From positions 24,212-88,211 of the forward strand of contig JANSWP010000018.1 of the NCBI GenBank assembly GCA_024743405.1: a DNA stretch of 64,000 bases, in the 5' to 3' direction. Positions within the stretch are counted from its first letter, which is position 1. The number at the start of each line of letters is the position of its first letter. The notes below the pieces were generated by a model. That model made no database searches, was not told the origin of the DNA, and was given only the letters and a program-made list of their open reading frames with translations. The stretch comes from Bacteroidota bacterium. GTDB taxonomy: Bacteria; Bacteroidota; Bacteroidia; Chitinophagales; Saprospiraceae. Below are positions 17,450 to 26,105 of this stretch, piece by piece. The position numbers and the translations under genes are program-made.

Positions 17450-17965
17450 ATGGACACTCAAACCTTTCAAATCGTAAATACAGAAAAGTCAGACCTACCT
17501 TTTATTTATTGGTTATTCGATGAAGCTATTGCTTACCAAAAGAGAACGAATGTCCCGGTCTGGCCAGATTATGATAAAGCTCTTTTAAAGCAGGATATAG
17601 AGCAGCAACTTCAATTTAAAATTATTCAAGAACAATCAATAGCCTGTATTTTCAGTGTTTGTTATACTGATAAAATTGTTTGGCGAGAAAGAGATAAAGG
17701 GAACTCCATTTTTCTACATAGGATAGTAGTTAACCCAAACTTTAAAGGTCAAAAACAATTCGGGAAAATATTGTCATTTGCAAAAAAACACGCCTCTAAA
17801 AAAGGGATTAAATATATTCGAATGGACACCTGGGCAGATAACTCCACCCTAATAAAGTATTATCAAAATTTTGGTTTTAAAATCGTCGATTATTTTACGA
17901 CACCAAATAGCAAAGACTTGCCAATTCAGCAAAGAGGAAACCGAATTGTTTTGTTGGAATATTAA
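17450..17965 (+). CDS. GNAT family N-acetyltransferase
   Basis: The 171-residue protein has the GNAT layout: N-terminal helices (DLPFIYWLFDEAIAYQ), central strands, a beta-4/helix-3 region LHRIVVNPNFKGQKQFGKIL with the acetyl-CoA loop in weak form (Q/R-x-x-G), and the late YYQNFGFKIVDYF element. The substrate is unknown; members acetylate small molecules or protein termini. It is followed after 22 bp by the Pvc16-like gene on the same strand. The start is the first ATG of the frame, and nothing upstream resembles the family. Confidence 0.85.
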   Translation: MDTQTFQIVNTEKSDLPFIYWLFDEAIAYQKRTNVPVWPDYDKALLKQDIEQQLQFKIIQEQSIACIFSVCYTDKIVWRERDKGNSIFLHRIVVNPNFKGQKQFGKILSFAKKHASKKGIKYIRMDTWADNSTLIKYYQNFGFKIVDYFTTPNSKDLPIQQRGNRIVLLEY

Positions 17966-17987
17966 GTTATTTTTGTTGAAAAAAATT

Positions 17988-18539
17988 ATGGTCACCAAAA
18001 CTGTAAGTACTATCATTGACGAATTGAATCGACATATTAATCATAAATATTCAACAAAAGAGTCAAAAGTCATTGTCTCTAATTTGATAGATCAATCCGG
18101 TAACATTCCAGAAGGGAATATTGATAAAATTGTTTGTTCATTAATCAATATGAAAGTAGAGCGAATGCAGCAAAACAGTGGATTTACTTCATCTAGAATG
18201 GCTGTTCAAAGTCCACCAAAAGTAATAAATCTATTTTTCATGTTTTCTTCCGCTCATATAGAAAAAAATTATCTAGAAGGAATAGAACTCTTATCTACTG
18301 TCACTAATTTTTTTGAAGGCAAATCACTTTTTACGACTCAAAATACGCCTAACCTGCCTAGTCAGATAATGAAGGTAAGTGCCGAGATATTCAATCCTAA
18401 ATTAGAACACCTCAGTCATTTATGGCAAGCATTAGGCGCTAAATACATGCCATCTACGATCTATCAAGTTCGGATATATGCTGCTTCAGAAGATCTCAAG
18501 TTGGATGCTATCCCATCGATAAAAAGTACGCTCCCTTAA
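17988..18539 (+). CDS. Orphan Pvc16-N (DUF4255) protein
   Basis: This 183-residue protein matches the DUF4255/Pvc16 N-terminal family found in extracellular contractile injection systems, where it acts at the tail end as a cap or terminator. Family hallmarks are visible: PPKVINLFFMFSSA (residues 71-84), NYLEGIELLSTVTNFFEGK (89-107), SLFTTQNTP, and HLWQALGAKYMPSTIYQVRI (about 143-162). I start at ATG 17988, since the longer open frame from 17871 overlaps the GNAT gene with unrelated sequence. No sheath, tube, baseplate or ATPase genes flank it, so it is either an orphan or acts with a distant cluster. Confidence 0.85.
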   Translation: MVTKTVSTIIDELNRHINHKYSTKESKVIVSNLIDQSGNIPEGNIDKIVCSLINMKVERMQQNSGFTSSRMAVQSPPKVINLFFMFSSAHIEKNYLEGIELLSTVTNFFEGKSLFTTQNTPNLPSQIMKVSAEIFNPKLEHLSHLWQALGAKYMPSTIYQVRIYAASEDLKLDAIPSIKSTLP

Positions 18540-18647
18540 TGAATTAAGGGTTAGATGTAGTTGAGTTTAAATCCTTTATGAAACGCCCATTTTATTTTTG
18601 GCAATATATTTTCTAATTTAGTGTTTGAACATTAAAAATAGAAAATC

Positions 18648-19610
18648 ATGAAAAGACGACAATTCATCAAAGGTTCAGCTATTCTTGGGATGACCATTAC
18701 CAACACGTCTCTATTGGTTGCCAACTCGGGTATGTACCATGAAAAAACCAACCGAAAAGTTTATCGTATTTTAAGTTCGGATAAAGTAAATGTTGGGACA
18801 CTTCCGGTTATGCGGGCATTTGCTGGCAATCACCTCGATCATGTATCCCCTTATGTGCTTTTTGATGAATTTGGTCCCGTCAATTTAGAAGCAGGAACGG
18901 ATCCATTAAGAGTCGATGCTCATCCACATGCTGGCGTTACGCCCACTACTTATTTTTTAGAAGGGACTGGCCATCATAAAGACAGTATGAATTATGATTT
19001 TCAAATTGGAAAGGGCGATTTCATGATGTTTAGTTCAGGTCGTGGAGCCATCCACATGGAAGAATCGGGTCAAAAGCTCTACGATGATGGCGGTTTTTAC
19101 CATGGTTTTCAAATCTGGCTTAATACACCTTCCCAATATAAATTTGCGGCACCCGCCACCTCGGTACATCGAGAGCAACATATGGATATGATTGAAACTA
19201 AAAAATACTCAATCAAAGTCGTTTTAGGTGAATTAGAAGAAGCCAAATCTAAAATTGAATTGCTCTCCCCTGCCTTTTATTATCACGTAAAAATGAAGGA
19301 TGACGCTCGCTTAGACATCCCTACAAACCCAAACCATAATGCTTTTATTTATCTTATTAATGGATCATTGGAATTGGAAGGCGGAAGAAAATTACTTCCT
19401 AACCAAGTTTGCCTTTACCAAAGAGGGGACAATTTGATTAATATTTATTCAGAGAAAAAAGCAGAATTTTTAGTACTAGGAGGACAACCCTTAAATGAAC
19501 AAGTATATTCTTATGGTCCCTTTGTAATGAATAATGAAGAACAGATCAAACAATGTATGCGAAACTACCAAATGGGACTAATGGGTAATCCTGATGTCGT
19601 TAATCAATAA
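18648..19610 (+). CDS. Pirin family protein with twin-arginine-like export signal
   Basis: Pirins are bicupin metal proteins, some with quercetinase activity and some acting as redox regulators. The 320-residue protein has the N-terminal cupin metal set: HPHAG (about residues 88-92), a later SGRGAIHMEE with the third His and the Glu, and PTTYFLEGTGHHKDS between. The C-terminal cupin ends in QVCLYQRGDNL and a FLVLGGQPL strand typical of pirins. The N-terminus MKRRQFIKGSAILGM is a twin-arginine-type signal, so unlike most pirins it should be exported folded, with its metal. It stands alone. Confidence 0.88.
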   Translation: MKRRQFIKGSAILGMTITNTSLLVANSGMYHEKTNRKVYRILSSDKVNVGTLPVMRAFAGNHLDHVSPYVLFDEFGPVNLEAGTDPLRVDAHPHAGVTPTTYFLEGTGHHKDSMNYDFQIGKGDFMMFSSGRGAIHMEESGQKLYDDGGFYHGFQIWLNTPSQYKFAAPATSVHREQHMDMIETKKYSIKVVLGELEEAKSKIELLSPAFYYHVKMKDDARLDIPTNPNHNAFIYLINGSLELEGGRKLLPNQVCLYQRGDNLINIYSEKKAEFLVLGGQPLNEQVYSYGPFVMNNEEQIKQCMRNYQMGLMGNPDVVNQ

Positions 19611-19793
19611 ATTGGATCATAGGTGACTTTATTCCCAAAAAAAATTAGACAGCTAAAAATCAGTTTCAAAAGTTACCTTTTTAAAATCGTTGGTACTCAT
19701 TCATAACAACGCACTAGTTAAATGAAAAGCGAGCATTTTTTATGTCTAGTAGACTAATGGCAATCGCTTATCATTGACTCAAATCTCTCTGTT

Positions 19794-21059
19794 ATGAAAC
19801 ATACGCTCTCTTCTACCCCATTGGTGATCTGCTCTATTTTGTGGCTTCATTCTTTAGCATTGTTTAGCCAAGTTTCCATTACGGGAACATTACATACGAA
19901 CAATACTCCTGGAACGGCTACTTATACGAATCATTTTAATACGCTCCCAAACCAACCTGCTCTAAATCAAATATGGATAGATAACTCAACTCTGGTAGAT
20001 TGGTATGCGGATCAAGATCAATACGATGTTGACGATGGAGGAAATACTTCTTCAGACCTAAAAGATTATGGCGACGACAATGCTCCCGATAGAGCTTTAG
20101 GTGCATTATCCAGTAGCACAAAACAACCTATTTACGGAATAGGATTCATCAACAATACCGGCTCAACAATACTGCAAATCCAAGTTATTTATACTGGTGA
20201 GCAATGGCGAAGAGGTGGTAGTGGACACATCAATACGCTTAATTTCCAATACCAACAAGCCGATTTATCAGATGTTTCAGATGGCGGTAATTGGCTAGAT
20301 GTTGATGCCTTAGACTTTCATAGTGTAAACACTGGCACTCCTGGTGCAAGTCTAGATGGCAATGCCAATAAAGCTTATATTTCTAGCATTTTTGCAGTCA
20401 ATGTTCCCAATGGTTCGGAGGTCTGGTTGAGATGGGCAGATCAAAACGATACTGGAAGTGATGATGGTCTGGCGATTGATGATCTAACCATAAACTTTGG
20501 AGATGGTTCTTTGCCATTGCCGATTGAATTAGTTCAGTTTCAGGCAAAAAAACAAGACCAAAAAGTAGAACTTAACTGGCAGACGGTCTCTGAAATAAAC
20601 CATCATTACTTTTCTATAGAAAGAAGTCCTAATGGTCATAAATTTAGTGAAATTGGACAGCAGCTAGGCGCGGGAAACACATTCAAACCCAAGAAGTATA
20701 CCTTCGAAGATAACGCACCTTTCCGTGGGCTTAACTACTACCGATTGAAGCAAATAGATTATGATGGACACTTCTCTTATAGCCATATGATTTTCGTTCC
20801 ATTTAACGACGAAAACCAAACTCGAATTTTTCCTAATCCCTTCTCGAATGAGTTGATTATCCTTTTTGAAAAAAGTATTGAGGAGGAAGCCCATATTGAA
20901 GTTTTCAATATTTTCGGTCAGCTGGAAAAAGTAATTTGGCTAGATGGCGGTATTGGAGAAACTTCGATTGACTTGTCAGAATTAAAGAAGGGGCATTATC
21001 TACTCAAAATTTGGAAAGACTATCATTTAGAAATTTTAAAAATAGTGAAATCTAGATAA
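19794..21059 (+). CDS. Secreted protein with T9SS type A sorting domain
   Basis: The 421-residue protein has a signal peptide (hydrophobic to about residue 26), a beta-sandwich-like region (30-240) with acidic loops (LDGNANKAYI, WLRWADQNDTGSDDGLAIDDL) resembling the N-terminal domains of secreted nucleases and lamin-tail proteins, a segment LPLPIELVQFQAKKQDQKVE, common before Bacteroidota sorting domains, then an Fn3-like domain and a T9SS type A tail (TRIFPNPFSNELII ... KKGHYLLKIW ... LKIVKSR). It should be surface-exposed or released. No enzyme motif was found. Confidence 0.85.
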   Translation: MKHTLSSTPLVICSILWLHSLALFSQVSITGTLHTNNTPGTATYTNHFNTLPNQPALNQIWIDNSTLVDWYADQDQYDVDDGGNTSSDLKDYGDDNAPDRALGALSSSTKQPIYGIGFINNTGSTILQIQVIYTGEQWRRGGSGHINTLNFQYQQADLSDVSDGGNWLDVDALDFHSVNTGTPGASLDGNANKAYISSIFAVNVPNGSEVWLRWADQNDTGSDDGLAIDDLTINFGDGSLPLPIELVQFQAKKQDQKVELNWQTVSEINHHYFSIERSPNGHKFSEIGQQLGAGNTFKPKKYTFEDNAPFRGLNYYRLKQIDYDGHFSYSHMIFVPFNDENQTRIFPNPFSNELIILFEKSIEEEAHIEVFNIFGQLEKVIWLDGGIGETSIDLSELKKGHYLLKIWKDYHLEILKIVKSR

Positions 21060-21103
21060 GAGCATGTTTAGAAATTCAAAAGTTCAACAATACAGATTAA
21101 TTA

Positions 21104-21263
21104 AGTAACGCCGAAAGAATAAGTTGGACAATTGGACAAAATTATTTTGGTTCTAGTTTTTCTTAAAAAATTCTTGCATAGCAGGGCTACGGAAGTATTT
21201 TTTAAGGAATAATAGGAGCAAAAGAAGTCGTCCAGGTGATCAAGTTATTTTTTTGGCGTTACT
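21104..21263. repeat. Imperfect palindromic intergenic element (copy B)
   Basis: The left end AGTAACGCCGAAAGAATAAG matches, in inverted form, the right end AGTAACGCCAAAAAAATAAC over about 35 bases. The centre has a second small palindrome around CATAGCAGGGCTACG and the stretch AGTATTTTTTAAGG. It shares its ends with copies C and D. It lies between two convergent genes and could also work as a bidirectional stop signal. Confidence 0.75.
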
Positions 21264-21296
21264 AAACTATCGAGCTTTTGAATTTCAAACTTAAAA

Positions 21297-24023
21297 TCAC
21301 TCTCCCAGCTTCACAATCTTCTCGGAATATACAGCACCATTGTCCATTCGAATACTAACAAAATAGTTGCCATTTGGAACATGTTCCAATTCAATAGATT
21401 CTTGAATTTCAGATACTTGAGTCAAGTTTTTAGTTAATACAACTTGCCCCAATAGATTCCTAACTTCTATCAGTACATCTTGGCTTTCCTTTAAGGTTCC
21501 ATTCATGAAAAAATGACCACTATTTGGATTAGGAAAGATCATAAAGTTGGCAATTTGATCTATTTCTTGAGTTGAAGTAGTAGACGAAAAGTCCAGCCAA
21601 TTCAAATTAAACTGAGGCTGTGTAATGATTAATCTAAGGCGCTGTTGACCTTTAAAAAGATAAATTTGTTTGCTTGTGGTTGCCCAATTTTGCCAGCCGC
21701 CAGTTGGCGCAAAAAAGGCAGAATGTAATTGAGTCAATGATCCGTCATCTTCTACGACTTTCACATCAATTCCTCCCGTATTTCCATCGCTTGCCGTTCG
21801 ATAATCGACATTATAAATGCCTGTTTTTTCTACATCAACTAAATAATCCACATAATCTCCTACATCTAAATAACCAATATTTTCACCGCCTCCTACATCT
21901 GTTGTAGCCTCTAATTGGATACCAGACATTTCAATGAAATCTTCCGCCTCAATTTTCCCTGAAATTGGATGATAATAAAACGCATTATTTTGAACATCCT
22001 CAAGGTTGAACGTTTTCAAAATCGTTCCATCCTCGGCTGTGATTTGGTCACCAGAATAAGATATTTTAATGACTTCACTAGATTTGAATACATGATCCAC
22101 TGTAAAAGTGATAATCCTTGAATTTTCTCCACTTAAAACGGCATCAATAATCGGAACAGATGAGCCATTTACAACGATCTCAAAATTAGTAGGTGAAGCT
22201 GGAATAGGATCCGCAAGTGGTTTGTTTACATTCATTTGTACCTGTGTGTTGCCAATCGTATGCGCCGAAACAAATTTTGTGTCAAGCGTCGAAGTTGCTG
22301 CTTTTTCAATGAATTTAAAACTACCAAAGTTGAAGCCTTCATGATCAATATGAAAACGCATTTTTTTATCATTGGGACTCAATATAACATCGTACTGAGT
22401 GATGGTTTCCCATGATTGCCACCCCCCCGTATTAGGTACATAGCGCGTTTCGGTAATATCACTTCCATCCACGCTGAAATGAAATTGTCCTCCAGTTCCG
22501 CCTGAAGCCACTCTAATCTCGACATCATAAACTGCTGTTTCAGCTATATTCACCTCATATTGTAACCATTCATCATCAGCAGTAAAACCAACCATATAAC
22601 CATTCGAATTGGTAAAATCATTAGACTTCTCAATATCCACACCGTCATTTCGGTATGCCCAACCCGCATTCCAAGCTGTAAAATTACCTGTTGAAACATG
22701 ATAAGTAGCCACATCCGCATCATGATAAGCTTCACCTAAAATACCCAAATCATAATCAGAAGCATATACAACTCCAGGGATATCATGAGTACTGTAGGGT
22801 ATCGTCTCGTCTGATTGAACTTGTCTAAACATTGCATCAATTACATCCTTTTGAAAAACACAATTTTCGATTTTCAAATTATCTGTCATTTGCATTAAAG
22901 CCGCTTTTGCAAATGCTGGCGTCGGTTGAGTCCCGTTTCCACTCCAATAATTTAAAAGGGTCTGATAACCTGTCGTTTTCTTGATAGAAAGTGGTCCAGC
23001 AATTGCCTCAATTTTTTTCATCGGCCACCATGCCCAACCTATGCCATTATCTTCCAATAATTTAATGGCATCTCTAAACCATACATTAGAGTTCTCTCCA
23101 CTTTCACCAAGATAAAGTGGGACATTATATTGATCTCTAATATTCAATACCCATTGGATCGAACCTTGGTCATTTGTTGACCAATATTTATGTGGTGCAT
23201 AAACCATATTATCGTCCCACGGCGGAGTTAATCCTGTAAAATCATTTGCAAACCAATTTCCCTCTATAAAAATGATATGATTCTGATCAATCTGCCGAAT
23301 CTGTGCAATTAATTGATTGTACAGAGCCCTCAATTGAGTATTACCTGGAAGATCCCAATTAGGTTCATTCAACAAATCATAGCCACCAACCCATGGTTCG
23401 TCCACATATCTTTCCGCCAATTGCTTCCATAAAGCAACCATTTTATCTCGATTTGCTTGACTTTCCCACAACGACGGGAAAGCTGGATTATAATCCGAAA
23501 TCCCCTGATCATATCCCTGTCCCCCAGGCGCACCATGTAGATCCAAAATCACATACATTTCATTTTGAGCACACCAAGAAATCACACTGTCCGTGAGTTC
23601 AAATCCTTTATCTAACCAAGTATTTTGTCCCGCGACAGGTTCTTCTTCAATCGGAAGGGTGAATAATTTATAATGCATTGGCAAACGAATGGAGTTAAAA
23701 CCCCATGATTTCAAAGCATCAATGTCTGCTTTTCGGCAATGATTCGCCAACCAAGCCTCATAAAATTCATCTGTATCTGCCTCACCTATTAATTCCTCAA
23801 TTTTTTCGCGAATTTGCCATTCGGCATTAGCGAAATCTGCTGTTTGAAGCATATAGCCTTCTTGCAACATCCAGCCTCCCAACCCCATTCCTCTCAAAAT
23901 GAAGACATCTCCATTTTCATCTACAATATCTTTTCCTTCCGTCCTCAAAAAACCTTGAGCGCTGATTTGAAAATTTGAAAATAACAGTAATCCGATAATA
24001 AGTTTTAAGTGAAATTTATTCAT
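21297..24023 (-). CDS. Secreted GH5 glycosidase with two CBM6-like domains and T9SS tail
   Basis: Order of parts in 908 residues: signal peptide (1-23); GH5 catalytic barrel (about 25-370) with the acid/base Glu220 in LLNEPNW and the nucleophile Glu307 in LYLGESGE; CBM6-like domain (about 420-580); an Ig-like domain (580-690); a second CBM6-like domain (about 695-820, KIEAEDFIEMSG ... GYLDVGDYVDYLV); T9SS type A sorting domain (from about 830, NFMIFPNPNSGHFF ... VPNGNYFVSIR). It should cut beta-glucan or a related polysaccharide outside the cell. The subfamily, and so the exact substrate (endo-glucanase, exo-1,3-glucanase or other), cannot be settled here. No SusC/D genes are nearby. Confidence 0.92.
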   Translation of the reverse strand: MNKFHLKLIIGLLLFSNFQISAQGFLRTEGKDIVDENGDVFILRGMGLGGWMLQEGYMLQTADFANAEWQIREKIEELIGEADTDEFYEAWLANHCRKADIDALKSWGFNSIRLPMHYKLFTLPIEEEPVAGQNTWLDKGFELTDSVISWCAQNEMYVILDLHGAPGGQGYDQGISDYNPAFPSLWESQANRDKMVALWKQLAERYVDEPWVGGYDLLNEPNWDLPGNTQLRALYNQLIAQIRQIDQNHIIFIEGNWFANDFTGLTPPWDDNMVYAPHKYWSTNDQGSIQWVLNIRDQYNVPLYLGESGENSNVWFRDAIKLLEDNGIGWAWWPMKKIEAIAGPLSIKKTTGYQTLLNYWSGNGTQPTPAFAKAALMQMTDNLKIENCVFQKDVIDAMFRQVQSDETIPYSTHDIPGVVYASDYDLGILGEAYHDADVATYHVSTGNFTAWNAGWAYRNDGVDIEKSNDFTNSNGYMVGFTADDEWLQYEVNIAETAVYDVEIRVASGGTGGQFHFSVDGSDITETRYVPNTGGWQSWETITQYDVILSPNDKKMRFHIDHEGFNFGSFKFIEKAATSTLDTKFVSAHTIGNTQVQMNVNKPLADPIPASPTNFEIVVNGSSVPIIDAVLSGENSRIITFTVDHVFKSSEVIKISYSGDQITAEDGTILKTFNLEDVQNNAFYYHPISGKIEAEDFIEMSGIQLEATTDVGGGENIGYLDVGDYVDYLVDVEKTGIYNVDYRTASDGNTGGIDVKVVEDDGSLTQLHSAFFAPTGGWQNWATTSKQIYLFKGQQRLRLIITQPQFNLNWLDFSSTTSTQEIDQIANFMIFPNPNSGHFFMNGTLKESQDVLIEVRNLLGQVVLTKNLTQVSEIQESIELEHVPNGNYFVSIRMDNGAVYSEKIVKLGE

Positions 24024-24350
24024 AAGTGGGTATCATTATTTTAAAAGAATGCCAAAATAAAGATTGGAGTACCGAATTTAAAAAAATACTCAAGAGAAAT
24101 CTTTCCGTCGTATCATTGACGTAGTAAAAAGTAATGGGCTATACTTTTTTTAGTAGCAATAACTTTATTCCTTCAAAAAATGCCTAGTGTTAGAAATTTG
24201 GTTGCTATTGCGCACCGTCGCCTCCGGTTAGGTCTAAGAATATTTGGAAGGAACTAAAATAGTTCATTTTAATCGCCATAAAAAATTTCTACCTTACCCC
24301 ATTTCTTAAAATGCATTTTTCAAACCTCAACAATTGAAAGGTTAAGGAAG
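24024..24350. other. AT-rich intergenic region
   Basis: No gene was seen. It holds a short inverted repeat (AGCAATA near 24153 against TTGCTATTG near 24205) and partly paired arms around TATTCCTTC and GGAAGGAACT, which may be a badly decayed copy of a palindromic repeat. It does not share the AGTAAC ends of the other copies. Confidence 0.3.
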
Positions 24351-24806
24351 ATGGGAAAAGTACAAGAGGTTGTCATCACTGGCGATTATCAAAAAGCAAA
24401 TGAAATATTTCAAGATTTACCAGCAGAAATTGCCAACCAAAAAGCCTTTCAAGCACTTAAAGTCCAAATTGCCTTCAAACTAGATGAAAAGCTATATTTC
24501 GAAACTATGGATGAATACATCAAAACATTTCCTAATGATCCAAGTATTTACTTAATTTCCATTGATAAATATTTGATGGGAAAGGAGTTCGATGAGGCAA
24601 TGGCGATGGTTGATAGTTTGGATGTTAGTCTTTATGGTGATGAGTTTTTAGATTTGTATCGCGGCAATATTTCGTTATTAAAAGGTGATATTTTAAATGC
24701 AGAGAAATATTTCATTAGGCTTCTTGAATATTTTCCTGATTATTTGGATGTATATGATAGTCTCTTAAAAGTATGTCTAAAAATTTCACAAACTGAGAAT
24801 CAATGA
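24351..24806 (+). CDS. TPR-like hypothetical protein, possibly truncated
   Basis: The 151-residue protein is made of paired helices of the TPR type (GDYQKANEIFQDLP, GKEFDEAMAMVDSLD, KGDILNAEKYFIRLLEYFPDYLDVYDSLLK). It has no signal peptide and starts directly inside a repeat, and a matching piece follows 117 bp later (24924-25085) that looks like the next repeat of the same protein. The likely reading is a decayed longer TPR gene of which this is the largest open part. It may still be expressed. TPR units bind partner proteins; nothing shows which. Confidence 0.55.
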   Translation: MGKVQEVVITGDYQKANEIFQDLPAEIANQKAFQALKVQIAFKLDEKLYFETMDEYIKTFPNDPSIYLISIDKYLMGKEFDEAMAMVDSLDVSLYGDEFLDLYRGNISLLKGDILNAEKYFIRLLEYFPDYLDVYDSLLKVCLKISQTENQ

Positions 24807-24923
24807 TTTATGGTTCTGGTGATAAATTATTAAGGGAGTTTGCCGAGGCAAATGACGGCAATAATTTGAAGGCAGGTTTATAAAGCGTTGGTTTTTAGGA
24901 AGTAAAAATTTAGACATTCTCTA

Positions 24924-25085
24924 ATGATATATATTCAAATGGGAGAAAATGAAAAAACTATTGAAATATTGAATGAGATGGATACTCGAATTGAAATGGA
25001 TAAAGGAGAATTGGCTATATTCATGGAAGAAAACTATCCTGATTTCTCAAAAACGACCGAATTCTTAGATTGGAAATCGGACTGA
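24924..25085 (+). pseudogene. C-terminal remnant of a TPR protein
   Basis: A 53-residue frame reads MIYIQMGENEKTIEIL and ends in DFSKTTEFLDWKSD, the usual shape of a last TPR helix pair and tail. Directly upstream of its Met are two stop codons in frame (TAA TGA overlap region), so it lacks its front. It fits as the continuation of the gene at 24351 after one or more frame breaks. Its stop lies 26 bases before the ATG of the ceramidase-like gene. Confidence 0.45.
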
Positions 25086-25111
25086 TAAAATCATCACAAA
25101 ACCTAACACCG

Positions 25112-25882
25112 ATGAAAAACAAAAACATCTACTTTCTTATCGCTATTTTAGTTATCTCCATTATAGGTTTAGGGATGGCTGACCCGATTCCCCAAGATTT
25201 GAACTATCACAACTTTGGAGATCAACGGAAGTTCTTTGGAATTCCCAATTTTTGGGATGTCATGAGCAATTTACCCATGTTTTTCTTAGGTAGTTACGGC
25301 ATTTGGATGAGTTTTCAAAATTGGTCAAAACGCCCAGATATAGTTGCCCAATTGATTCCTTTGGTTTTAGGTTTTGGTATTTTGTTGGCATGTTTTGGTT
25401 CCGCATATTATCATTGGGCACCCGACAACAATACCCTTGTTTGGGATCGCTTACCGATGACCTTAATGTTTATGCCTCTTTTCTCTTTGTTGATTTATGA
25501 TTTTGTGGGCAAGGATATTGGTAAAGTAGCTTTTTGGATACTCGTTCCACTTGGAATTTTTAGTGTTTTTTACTGGCAATACACCGAATCTATAGGAGAA
25601 GGGGATTTGCGTTTTTATGCATTTGTTCAGTTTTTCCCAATGGTTATTGCGCCATTCATTATTTGGCTTTACCCTAAAAAGGTATCCTATATAAAGTACA
25701 TTATTCTAATTTTGGTTTGGTATACACTGGCAAAGTTTTGTGAACATTTTGATAAAGAAATATTCAATTTTTTAGGCTTTTGGAGCGGACACACGATCAA
25801 GCATTTATTAGGTTCGATAAGTTTGGTATATGTTTTAATGATGTCTAATGCATGGGAACGGGAGCTACTCCATGAAACTTAG
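25112..25882 (+). CDS. Ceramidase-family integral membrane hydrolase
   Basis: The 256-residue protein has about seven hydrophobic helices and the alkaline ceramidase / CREST family signature: GSAYYHWAPDNNTLVWDRLPM (Ser and His of the first metal motif, Asp of DRLPM; about residues 102-122) and a late SGHTIKHLLG with two His, which together form the zinc site. Known relatives hydrolyse the amide bond of ceramides in membranes. The open frame begins earlier (25070), but the ATG at 25112 precedes the first helix and is chosen. With a DEGS-like desaturase 11 kb away, a role in sphingolipid turnover is attractive. The exact lipid is unknown. Confidence 0.8.
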   Translation: MKNKNIYFLIAILVISIIGLGMADPIPQDLNYHNFGDQRKFFGIPNFWDVMSNLPMFFLGSYGIWMSFQNWSKRPDIVAQLIPLVLGFGILLACFGSAYYHWAPDNNTLVWDRLPMTLMFMPLFSLLIYDFVGKDIGKVAFWILVPLGIFSVFYWQYTESIGEGDLRFYAFVQFFPMVIAPFIIWLYPKKVSYIKYIILILVWYTLAKFCEHFDKEIFNFLGFWSGHTIKHLLGSISLVYVLMMSNAWERELLHET

Positions 25883-26039
25883 TAACGATGAAAAAATAAG
25901 GTGGTCATCTAGGCTATTCAGATTTGTAGTTAGACAAGGAATATAACATAGGCGATGCAGCGCATCCACGAGGCTTTCTAACGCAGTATAGCTTTAAGTA
26001 TGGAAGCATAGATGTTCAAGGTATTCTTTCATTGTTACT
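25881..26039. repeat. Imperfect palindromic intergenic element (copy D)
   Basis: The left end AGTAACGATGAAAAAATAAG is inverted at the right end as AGTAACAATGAAAGAATACC; pairing continues into GTCATCTAGG against GAACATCTATG. It begins inside the stop codon of the ceramidase-like gene and ends 27 bases before the likely promoter of the next gene. Confidence 0.7.
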
Positions 26040-26065
26040 TAAAGCACTACAATCGTATTTTTTCC

Positions 26066-26073
26066 TAATTTCG
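26066..26073 (+). promoter_or_regulatory. Putative -7 box of the Pycsar-type gene
   Basis: TAATTTCG differs from TAnnTTTG at one base and lies 32 bases before the ATG, the same distance as in the dehydrogenase gene. Confidence 0.35.
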
Positions 26074-26105
26074 CACATTGAAGAACAAACTACCACCTTA
26101 TCTAA

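Noticed and set aside
17871..17987. Longer N-terminus for the Pvc16-like protein
   Set aside because: It would overlap the GNAT gene, and the extra residues do not resemble the family; the ATG at 17988 begins the known domain.
21297..24023. A polysaccharide utilisation locus around the GH5 gene
   Set aside because: No SusC/SusD pair, sensor or further glycosidases lie nearby; the sulfatase is 9 kb away and on the other strand.
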